Below, piece after piece: positions 54,687-62,541 of a DNA stretch of 64,000 bases (within the stretch, counting starts at the first letter, position 1; each line of letters begins with the position of its first letter). Where the stretch lies: NCBI GenBank assembly GCA_944320815.1, contig CALUIZ010000013.1, forward strand, positions 1-64,000. Reading direction: 5' to 3'. The stretch is from an uncultured Phocaeicola sp. (GTDB lineage: Bacteria; Bacteroidota; Bacteroidia; Bacteroidales; Bacteroidaceae). Below the pieces are notes generated by a model. The model saw only the letters and a program-made list of their open reading frames with translations. It made no database searches and was not told the DNA's origin. Position numbers and translations under genes: made by a program.

Positions 54687-55352
54687 TCACTTCTTCTGCA
54701 AAGTTACATTGTCAATTATCATCTTCGAATCTTTTTTCTGAAGCTGAATCACTACAATCAAATCTTTCAGCATGGCATCAGATGTGGGAGACTCAGTAAT
54801 CTTGTTGCCCTTTGCCTCAACCCCTTTCACGCTCGCGAAAGCATCGACAGCCTTTGAAAGGTCGAACTTTGCCGTCACTTTCATCCACTTTCCCGGCTTG
54901 TTGATGACACGGCTGAATGCGGCAGCCGACTGGTTTTTGGAAGCCTCATCAGTAAGGTCGAACTGGTCGCGCATGATAAAGGTCTTGGCCTTCGAGTCGC
55001 AAAGGAAGAACCGCACCTGTGCACCTTCGGTAAGAGCCTTGGCTTCGAACGACAAGGTATATACACCCTTTTCGGCACCTTCCACACGCTGCGCCAGATA
55101 AGCCTTGTACCATGAATTGTCGCTTGTGTTTTCAATCTGAACGGCATTTCCATGTTTCTCGTCATCCGTTACCGGAGTGATGGTAGTGGCACCGCCTGTC
55201 TTGTCCAACACGAACCACTCTTCCGTAGCAGGAACATACTCATACGTTTTAGCGTCCAGAGGAGTATCGAATGTACCGTTCTTGATAAGATTCTGGGCAT
55301 TCATTCCCAAAGCGAGGAATGACACAGCCACCAACAAAAATGTCTTTCTCAT
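54687..55352 (-). CDS. Secreted CBM4/9-like carbohydrate-binding protein
   Basis: A 221-residue secreted protein. Signal RKTFLLVAVSFLALGMNAQ is followed by a single jelly-roll-like domain beginning NLIKNGTFDTPL and ending KMIIDNVTLQKK, the start and end pattern of CBM4/9 modules. WYKAYLAQRVEGAEKGVYTLSFEAK is the central strand pair (residues about 80-105). There is no catalytic domain. It may bind a glycan in the periplasm or on the surface. Its position beside the sulfatase cluster hints at a related glycan, but no direct evidence exists. Confidence 0.6.
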   Translation of the reverse strand: MRKTFLLVAVSFLALGMNAQNLIKNGTFDTPLDAKTYEYVPATEEWFVLDKTGGATTITPVTDDEKHGNAVQIENTSDNSWYKAYLAQRVEGAEKGVYTLSFEAKALTEGAQVRFFLCDSKAKTFIMRDQFDLTDEASKNQSAAAFSRVINKPGKWMKVTAKFDLSKAVDAFASVKGVEAKGNKITESPTSDAMLKDLIVVIQLQKKDSKMIIDNVTLQKK

Positions 55353-55643
55353 AAGCTTTTAAGTTATTTAGTATCATCTGCAAAGTAAATAAAAAAGAAG
55401 AAAAACATATCTGCACATCACATCTTTTTTAAGTAAATAATTCTTTTTTGAGATTAATTTCAGGACATTGCGCTTTCAGGGATTCCCATTTTCCCCTGAT
55501 TGTAAAATATAGATAATTTATGCAACCTTTTCCCCGGAACGATTGTTATGCATGAAAACGGTTGGACAAGGTAAAGTCCGGGAAAAAACATCCTTGCCTT
55601 TGTCGTACGCCGACACAAGAACTTTAACTAAAAAAAGACACTT

Positions 55644-56804
55644 ATGATGAAAAAGAAAATTCTGTTGGCAGCCACTCTGGTTGCCGCGATGTCTGTGAAC
55701 GCACAGAAAGCGTATGAAGGAACCGCCTTCTTTGACAATTGGTACATCGGACTGAACGGCGGAGGAATCACTCCTCTGTCACATTCCGCATTCTGGAAGA
55801 ATATGCGTGGAACGGCCGGTCTGGAGCTGGGCAAACAAGTGACTCCGGTACTGGGTGTTTCATTCCAAGGTCTTACCGCTGTGAACACATCGTATAGCCG
55901 CACGGCATTCGATGCACTTAACCTCTCTGCAAACGGCAAGATTAATCTGAACAATCTGTTTGGCGGTTATCTTGGCGAACCCCGCCTGTTTGAAGTGGAA
56001 GCCATCGCAGGTATCGGATGGGGACATGATTTCATGAACTCCGGTTACGGAAAAGATGACAGCTACATGACAAGCCGTTTCGGCGCAAGCCTGAACTTCA
56101 ATGTAGGTGAGCAGAAAGCATGATCAATCAATGTGAAACCGGCTGTAGTCTATCGTATGGGCGGGAAAGATGCACAAATGCTGAATGTCAACAAATCGGC
56201 CTTTGAACTCTTGGCCGGCGTAACCTATCATTTCTCATGCAGTAACGGCAAGCATTACATGACCATCCAGCGTCCGTATGACCCGTATGAGGTGAAAGCG
56301 TTGAATGACAAGGTGAATGCGCTGCGCGCGACCGTCGAAGCCCAGGAGGCGGCATTGAATGACAGCGAAGCAAAGACAGACGAACTGCAGAACGCATTGG
56401 ACGTTTGCCGGAATGCATTGAACGACTGCCAAAATACACCGATAGCGACAATCATAGAAAAGAGCCATACCATGTCACTTGAATCTGTCGTCACTTTCCG
56501 CCAAGGAAGCACATCTGTCGGTTCCGACCAGATTCCTAACGTGGAGCGCATAGCCACCTACATGAAAAACCATCCGGAGAGTACCGTTTCCATCAAGGGA
56601 TATGCTTCTCCTGAAGGAAGTGCAGAGGTAAACGCACGTATCGCCAAACAACGTGCGGATGCAGTGAAGAAAATATTGATGAACAGATACAAGATAGACG
56701 AAAGCCGTATCACTTCAGAAGGTCAGGGAGTAGGCAACATGTTCTCTGAACCCGACTGGAACCGTGTAAGCATCGCTACGCTGAATGACGAGAACGCCGA
56801 ATAA
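55644..56804 (+). pseudogene. OmpA-family outer-membrane protein broken by in-frame TGA
   Basis: The frame opens with a signal peptide (KKKILLAATLVAAMSVNAQ) and a barrel-like N-terminal domain, then meets TGA at 56121-56123, codon 160, in GEQKA-stop-SINVKPAVVY. Reading on in the same frame gives the rest of the barrel, a coiled linker (LNDKVNALRATVEAQEAALN) and an intact OmpA peptidoglycan-binding domain (SIKGYASPEG; NARIAKQRADAVKKIL). Relatives have Trp before SINVKP in my reading of the family, so TGG to TGA is the likely single change. The downstream half could only restart from GTG 56133 and would lack a signal peptide. It may be a recent pseudogene, a sequencing error or a readthrough site. 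Confidence 0.8.
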
Positions 56805-56820
56805 ATCTCCACTATCCATA

Positions 56821-56860
56821 AAAAAGACTCGGACCTGAAGAACTTGGTCCGAGTCTTTTT
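56821..56860 (+). terminator. Rho-independent terminator after the OmpA-family gene
   Basis: AAAAAGACTCGGACC (56821-56835) pairs with GGTCCGAGTCTTTTT (56846-56860). Bidirectional by composition; it also lies 28 nt after the DUF3108 stop on the other strand. Confidence 0.93.
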
Positions 56861-56888
56861 TATATGTTTATATGTAACCTTTCTTCTG

Positions 56889-57704
56889 CTATTCCTCCTC
56901 CACTATTGAAGTCAACGGATGACGGTTGCCTTTGATGTCTGTAAGGAATGCCTTGGCCGAACCGAAGTTCAGATACATGTCCAGACGTACAGGAAGATGG
57001 TTGCGGTCATCAGTCACATAAAAGGTGATGACTTCCTTTTCCTTTCCTTCGGCTGTATATTCGACCAGTGAAAACACAAGACAGCGGTAAGTGACTCCAT
57101 TTTCCGACTTGAAGTTCTCCCTTCCCCTATAAATGAGCGTCTGCTTTTCTACCGCTCTTCCCGTAGCCATTGAAAACAGAATCTTCTGGCCTATCTTATA
57201 GTCGGTAGGGTCGTATGAACGCGCCTGAAGCAGGATACTCAGCATATCATACACACACACCTCCATCTCGTCATGATGCTTGTCGGTATTCCCTCTGAGC
57301 GTACGCTGCTGGTCGACGATACACAATCCGTTACGATAACTGAAATTCACCTCGTCTACAGTATAACGTTTGCCCTCTTCCGCACCTTTCCGGAAATAAA
57401 CCGGCACCAGGTCTTTCGTGGTGATGCAGGTAAGCGTATCACGCATTTTGAAGAAGAAGTCAATCTTCTTGTTCGTATACGACTGCAGGTCAGTCTTCAG
57501 GCAAGGAATTCCTTTGTGCGTCGTTTCGTTCACTGTCATTTTTGCCCATCCCGCATTAATCCAGATAAACTTCCAGTTGAACTTCAGCTCATACGATAAT
57601 GTTTCTCCAGGTTTGATGGCATCGTTGACTGCACCACATTGTGCTTTGGCTGCCATGCCCCCCATCAGGAGGCAAAGGCAAAGAATCAGTTTTTTCGTTG
57701 TCAT
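56889..57704 (-). CDS. DUF3108 domain protein
   Basis: A 271-residue secreted protein (signal KKLILCLCLLMGGMAAKA). The DUF3108 fold is seen in GETLSYELKFNWKFIWINAGWAKMTV, YFRKGAEEGKRYT and the C-terminal TFYVTDDRNHLPVRLDMYLNFGSAKAFL, an all-beta domain similar to lipocalin-like or LolB-like shapes. The role is unknown; possibly a periplasmic carrier. Its start overlaps the stop of the Ig-like lipoprotein gene by 4 nt, so both are co-translated. Confidence 0.85.
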   Translation of the reverse strand: MTTKKLILCLCLLMGGMAAKAQCGAVNDAIKPGETLSYELKFNWKFIWINAGWAKMTVNETTHKGIPCLKTDLQSYTNKKIDFFFKMRDTLTCITTKDLVPVYFRKGAEEGKRYTVDEVNFSYRNGLCIVDQQRTLRGNTDKHHDEMEVCVYDMLSILLQARSYDPTDYKIGQKILFSMATGRAVEKQTLIYRGRENFKSENGVTYRCLVFSLVEYTAEGKEKEVITFYVTDDRNHLPVRLDMYLNFGSAKAFLTDIKGNRHPLTSIVEEE

Positions 57705-59626
57705 GTTCTTCCTAATTTTCGGGCACGCTCCTTGTTGCGGTCCTTGATTTTCTTGGCTTCTTCGGGTTTCTGTTTCTTTATTTCATCCAATTTCTGTCGG
57801 TCGGGCGGAGTGGCATGGAGATCCCAGTTCTCTTCAAACTCGAAATTGGCCTTCATTTCCCAGACTTTCGGGAAATAGAACACCTCCTCCGGCTGACGTT
57901 TCTCCCCATAATTGCCTGTGTCCCATATTCCGTTGTTATTGTCATCGTTGAAAAGACGGATGTAATATTTCGTGCTTGGCTGCAGGAAATAAAAGTCGCA
58001 CGTACGTTTGTCTGTCACCGGCTGCTGGCGGACAACGGCATCACTGCTGTTCAGCAACTGCACAACCGCATGAGGACCCGCACCTGAAATATTCAGATAA
58101 AGAGTGCCATATTCCTCCAGCGTCTTCACCTTCAGCTTATTCTCCACCTTGTTCGTATAAAGTCCGTAAATGCCTTTAATGGCCAGCGAATCAATCTTCA
58201 GCTGATACTCCTGTCCCGGCTGCCAGTCGGCCAGAATCTGATATTGCCGGGGAGCCACACTGTCGGCCATGAAGATGAACGGAATGTCCTGCCATACGGA
58301 ATCGACCATCACAGCCATATGAATGGCCGAAGTGTCAATGCTCTCCACAGGCTCTTCAAACTTAAGCGTAATGTTCCTGTTGATGTCCAGACTGGAAGGA
58401 GCGTCCACATTCATGGCAAAGAACTTGGGTTCAGCCTTGATGGTATCACCCCGTTTCTCCCGTTTCTTGCGTTCCTTCTCCTCTTTCTTGCGTGCCTCTT
58501 CCGCCATGGCCAGACGCCGTTCGCGGTTGATTTTATTCATCATCCTCAACGTATCCGTTTTCGGCACGAGCTGTCCCAGCGTATCCGTGGCGAAATAATC
58601 CATCTGGAAAGTCAGCGTATCACGTTCGCAGAGCGTCGTATCCTTTATCCAATAGCGGATAGTGTCATGACGCGCGTTGCTCTCGATGACAAACGCATCC
58701 TTTTCGTCAAAGTCAAGCCCTTTTATCGTAGGCAACGTATCAGACTTTGCACTGAAATAGAGCGAAAAACGGTTCAACTGTTCACGTTCGCTCTTCATCA
58801 GATACTGCATGGGGTTCTCTTCCTTGAACGAGCGGAGAATGATGTCATCCGGCATGAAGCGCGTATAGTGCACTTCATAAATGGTATCATATGCCAGGGT
58901 GTCAAGTTCGTTCCACACCGTATCCTGACGGACTGCCGGCGCCATACTCGGGATGACCAGCGAATCCTGCCAGGCAATAGCTTCTGTTTTGGAATCGAAC
59001 AAGTAGTTCTGGTTTCCGTCCATGAGCGCATAGATGCGGTATTTCCCCGGAGCGACTCCGCGTATGGTAAAATGTCCGCGGCTGTCCGTACGTGAGATGC
59101 GAACGAAAGGCAGTTTGGTGAACGCCGTATCGCTCAAATCCTTATGAAGACCGACCTGTATGCCTTTCACCGGCTCCAGATCTTGTGCGTTGAGCACAGT
59201 TCCCGACACTTCCATCGTGTCGATATGTTCCCCCGTAGAAAAGGCATAGGCAAAGTTCCCCAGAGGGTTGTCTTCATTGTTGTCCACAATCGCATCACCG
59301 AAATCGACGGTATAGGTCGTATTTTCCTGCAACGTGTCGAAAAACTCCACCAGCACCTTTTTCCCGCTTACCTTTACCTCCGGTGCCTCCTTCTGCGGAG
59401 GAGAAATGATCACTTTCTCGGAAGGCTTGTCGAGCTTGATGAACTCATCGAATTCAATGGAAATCTTCTTGCGCTGGTTATTGGTGGCATTCGGCTCCGG
59501 TGTGGCTCGGACAAACTTGGGCGGTGTCTCGTCATATGGTCCTCCGTCGGGCATACCCGTACTGGCACACGCATAGAAGCCGATGACAACCAGCAGCATG
59601 GCGATGTATTTTGGAATCGGTCTCAT
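57701..59626 (-). CDS. Ig-like (Big_5) domain lipoprotein
   Basis: A 641-residue lipoprotein with signal AMLLVVIGFYAC. An N-terminal SbsA-type Ig-like domain (TPPKFVRATPEPNATN, ISIEFDEFIKL, TTYTVDFGDAIVD) is followed by a carboxypeptidase-regulatory-like domain (GHFTIRGVAPGKYRIYALMDGN). A long charged segment (RKKEEKERKKREKRG, about 395-410) and a second Ig-like part come next, and the tail is rich in Lys and Glu. This layout is common in conserved Bacteroidetes envelope proteins of unknown role. It lies between the GH3 and DUF3108 genes in a three-gene operon. Confidence 0.85.
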   Translation of the reverse strand: MRPIPKYIAMLLVVIGFYACASTGMPDGGPYDETPPKFVRATPEPNATNNQRKKISIEFDEFIKLDKPSEKVIISPPQKEAPEVKVSGKKVLVEFFDTLQENTTYTVDFGDAIVDNNEDNPLGNFAYAFSTGEHIDTMEVSGTVLNAQDLEPVKGIQVGLHKDLSDTAFTKLPFVRISRTDSRGHFTIRGVAPGKYRIYALMDGNQNYLFDSKTEAIAWQDSLVIPSMAPAVRQDTVWNELDTLAYDTIYEVHYTRFMPDDIILRSFKEENPMQYLMKSEREQLNRFSLYFSAKSDTLPTIKGLDFDEKDAFVIESNARHDTIRYWIKDTTLCERDTLTFQMDYFATDTLGQLVPKTDTLRMMNKINRERRLAMAEEARKKEEKERKKREKRGDTIKAEPKFFAMNVDAPSSLDINRNITLKFEEPVESIDTSAIHMAVMVDSVWQDIPFIFMADSVAPRQYQILADWQPGQEYQLKIDSLAIKGIYGLYTNKVENKLKVKTLEEYGTLYLNISGAGPHAVVQLLNSSDAVVRQQPVTDKRTCDFYFLQPSTKYYIRLFNDDNNNGIWDTGNYGEKRQPEEVFYFPKVWEMKANFEFEENWDLHATPPDRQKLDEIKKQKPEEAKKIKDRNKERARKLGRT

Positions 59627-59641
59627 TCAGGAAAACGTTTT

Positions 59642-61147
59642 TTAATGGTTCAGTTGCAGAATTTCATCGATATAGTCGCGGTTGTTGCTCAGACGAGGCA
59701 CCTTATGCTGTCCTCCCAGCTTTCCTTTCTGCTTCAGCCAGTCATGGAACAGGCCAGGACGCGCCACAATGATTTCCAGCTCCTGCAGAGTGATGTCCTT
59801 ATGACGTTTCGCCTCATAGTCGGAATTGATTTCCTGCAGGGACTTGTCGAGGATGCTGCGGAACTTCTCCAGCGAATCGGGCATCACGCTGAACTCGACA
59901 AGCCACTGGTGGCGGCATTTCGCGTCCGCATCCATGAACACCGGAGCGGCGGTATATTCAAGCACCTGCGCACCCGTTTCCGCACAGGCCTTTGCCAACC
60001 CCTTTTCCGCATTGTCCACCATCAGTTCCTCACCGAACGCATTGATGAAGTGCTTGGTACGGCCCGATATGATGAACTTGTACGGGTCTTTCTGCGTAAA
60101 CTTCACCGTATCACCCAAGATGTACCTCCACAGTCCACACGAAGTGCTGATTACGATGGCATAGTTGCGTCCCACTTCTACACCAGCAAGCGGAACGATG
60201 TGCGGGTTCGGACTGTCTATCTCTTCCAGCGGAATGAATTCATAGAACACGTCATAGTCAATCATGAGCAGCATGGCCGGGTCGTCCAGACTGCTCTGGA
60301 GCCCGAAGAAGCCTTCGCTGGCATTGTAAGTCTCCATGTAGTGCATCTTGTCGGTAGGAATCAGCCGTTTGTACTGCTCGCGGTATGGAGTGAAGCATAC
60401 TCCCCCGTGGAAGAACACTTCCAGATTGGGCCACACTTCATTCAGGCAAGTGGCGCCGGTCTTCTCCAAAATACGCTTTATGACCGCCAGCATCCACGAA
60501 GGCACCCCCGAAAGGTTGGTCACATTCTCGTGAATGGTCGTCTCGGCTATGCGCTCCACCTTTTCCTCAAATTCGCTGAGAAGGGCGATTTCCTTGCTCG
60601 GCACGCGGATGAAGTTAACCAGAGGGTTGATGTTCTGTATCAGAATGGCGGAAAGGTCGCCTACCAGGCTGTCCTTCACATTGTAGTTCGGGCTGTGGCT
60701 CCCCCCCAGAATCAGTCCCTTGCCAGAAAAGAAACGGCTTTCCGAATTTTCCTGAAGATAAAGTGCCACGGCATCCACCCCACCCTTATAATGGATTCCA
60801 TGAAGTCCGTCCTGGCTGACAGGGATGAACTTGCTCTTGTCATTGGTGGTGCCCGATGATTTGGCGTACCAGACAACTTTCCCCGGCCAGAGCACATTCT
60901 CCTCCCCATGGCGCATCCGGTCCACATATCCTTTCACTTCTTCGTATGTCTGGATGGGCACACGCCGGAAGTCCTCATAACTTTTCATGTGGGAGTAGTC
61001 GTATTTTTTACCCCATTCGGTAGGGGCGGCCGTCTGTATCAATTTCTGGAATACCCGGTTCTGAATAGCTTCCGCTTCAGCGGCATACTTTTCGATGGCT
61101 TTCTGCCGCAAACCGAATATTTTACCTATCACTTTCGTTGTATTCAT
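59642..61147 (-). CDS. GH3-type acyl-acid-amido synthetase-like protein
   Basis: A 501-residue protein of the GH3 auxin-responsive family (not glycoside hydrolase 3). These enzymes adenylate a carboxylic acid and join it to an amine. I start at ATG 61147; a longer frame has an unlikely low-complexity N-terminus. ATP-binding motifs are in YAKSSGTTNDKSKFIPVS (P-loop-like), the YNASEGFFG block (YxASE motif) and WRYILGDTVKF (GD motif). Plant members act on hormones; bacterial substrates are mostly unknown. It heads the operon with the Ig-like lipoprotein (15 nt gap) and DUF3108 genes. Confidence 0.9.
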   Translation of the reverse strand: MNTTKVIGKIFGLRQKAIEKYAAEAEAIQNRVFQKLIQTAAPTEWGKKYDYSHMKSYEDFRRVPIQTYEEVKGYVDRMRHGEENVLWPGKVVWYAKSSGTTNDKSKFIPVSQDGLHGIHYKGGVDAVALYLQENSESRFFSGKGLILGGSHSPNYNVKDSLVGDLSAILIQNINPLVNFIRVPSKEIALLSEFEEKVERIAETTIHENVTNLSGVPSWMLAVIKRILEKTGATCLNEVWPNLEVFFHGGVCFTPYREQYKRLIPTDKMHYMETYNASEGFFGLQSSLDDPAMLLMIDYDVFYEFIPLEEIDSPNPHIVPLAGVEVGRNYAIVISTSCGLWRYILGDTVKFTQKDPYKFIISGRTKHFINAFGEELMVDNAEKGLAKACAETGAQVLEYTAAPVFMDADAKCRHQWLVEFSVMPDSLEKFRSILDKSLQEINSDYEAKRHKDITLQELEIIVARPGLFHDWLKQKGKLGGQHKVPRLSNNRDYIDEILQLNH

Positions 61148-61456
61148 TTGCAGTTCTGTTTCAACACACTCTTTCGGCAAAGGTAGTTTATTCTTTCCAA
61201 TTTTCCGTGCACATAAGTTTTTTTTTGATGTCCGTAATTTCCTGACTTCAGTTCCGATGAGAAAGAACAGGCGGTTGTCGTGATTCGAATACCCGCTTGT
61301 CCCGACTGAAACAGACGCATGTTTTGGACAAAATATCCCCTTGTTTTCCGCATGGGGAGAAACCGGCAGGCACACATTGATTTTATTCTATCTGCTTATG
61401 CTGTTTTTGATTACTTTTTCTTACCTTTACGTCACGAAAATTAAATGCAGCAGACT
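61148..61456. other. Divergent promoter region between the GH3-type gene and pfkA
   Basis: No gene. CAAAGGTA (61178-61185) reads TACCTTTG on the minus strand, a good -7 element for the GH3-type gene, but without a clear -33 match. Confidence 0.35.
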
Positions 61457-62470
61457 ATGAAAATAGGAATCTTGACTTCAGGCGGCGACTGTCCCGGCAT
61501 CAACGCTACAATCCGCGGGGTGTGCAAGGCGGCCATCAATCATTATGGCATGGAAGTATATGGCATCCGGAACGGTTTCCGGGGCTTGCTGGATGATGAC
61601 GTGGTGCGGCTGGACAACATTTCGCTTACCGGACTGCTGAACATGGGGGGGACCATTCTGGGAACTTCCAGAGTCAAGCCTTTCAAGAGGAAGGGAGGAG
61701 GAGCTTTTTCTGAAGACAAGCCCGCCATTCTGATTCAGACCATCAGGAAACACCAGTTGGACTGCATCGTCTGCATCGGAGGAAACGGCACACAGAAGAC
61801 AGCCGCCAAACTGGCCGAAATGGGTGTGAACGTGGTGGGCATTCCGAAAACGATAGACAATGACGTATGGGGTACGGACGTGTCGTTCGGTTTCGACTCG
61901 GCAGTGTCCATCGCCACCGACGCGATAGACCGTCTGCACTCGACGGCCAGTTCACACCAGCGTGTGATGGTGATTGAAGTCATGGGGCACAAGGCAGGAT
62001 GGATAGCCCTCTATTCGGGCATGGCAGGAGGAGGCGACATCATCCTTCTTCCCGAAATACCGTATGACATCCACCGCATAGGAGATGCCATCATCGACCG
62101 GCTGAAAAAGGGGAAACCTTATTCCATTGTAGTGGTGGCTGAAGGTATCCAGACTTTCGGCGGGAAAAAAGCCGCACAGTACATCGCTGAAGAAATAGAG
62201 TATGAAACGGGGTTTGAAACCCGCGAAACAGTGCTGGGCTATATCCAGCGCGGAGGAAGTCCCACGGCTTACGACCGCAACCTGGCCACACGCATGGGAG
62301 GACATGCCGTTGACCTGATTTCCCAAAACAGTTTCGGACGGATGGTGGCCCTGCACGGCAACTCCATCGGTTCAAAACCGCTGGCGGAAGTGGCCGGACA
62401 ACTGAAACTGGTGACAGAGGAACATGACCTGGTGGTACAGGGACGCCACATGGGAATCTGTTTCGGATAA
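61457..62470 (+). CDS. pfkA: 6-phosphofructokinase with mixed ATP/PPi-type active site
   Basis: A 337-residue glycolytic enzyme phosphorylating fructose 6-phosphate. Start ATG 61457 gives the usual MKIGILTSGGDCPGIN. The phosphate-donor site reads GGNGT: the Gly equivalent to E. coli Gly104 (ATP type) is present, but the preceding Asp103 is Asn110. The next motif is PKTIDND, with Lys where E. coli has Gly124, a residue otherwise typical of PPi-dependent enzymes. The catalytic Asp in TIDND is intact, as are MGHKAGWIALYSG and RGGSPTAYDR. Gly104/Lys124 enzymes in actinomycetes use ATP, so ATP is likelier. It is followed 71 nt later by the lyase-like gene. Confidence 0.93.
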   Translation: MKIGILTSGGDCPGINATIRGVCKAAINHYGMEVYGIRNGFRGLLDDDVVRLDNISLTGLLNMGGTILGTSRVKPFKRKGGGAFSEDKPAILIQTIRKHQLDCIVCIGGNGTQKTAAKLAEMGVNVVGIPKTIDNDVWGTDVSFGFDSAVSIATDAIDRLHSTASSHQRVMVIEVMGHKAGWIALYSGMAGGGDIILLPEIPYDIHRIGDAIIDRLKKGKPYSIVVVAEGIQTFGGKKAAQYIAEEIEYETGFETRETVLGYIQRGGSPTAYDRNLATRMGGHAVDLISQNSFGRMVALHGNSIGSKPLAEVAGQLKLVTEEHDLVVQGRHMGICFG

Positions 62471-62541
62471 GCAGACGGGAAACAGAAAATCCATTCCGCC
62501 GGCAAACAGACATTACCTGAAGTTCTCACAATAAAACCAAC

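Noticed and set aside
59144..60859. 571-codon open frame opposite the GH3-type and Ig-like genes
   Set aside because: It crosses the boundary between two real genes on the other strand and has no signal, domain or start context of its own.
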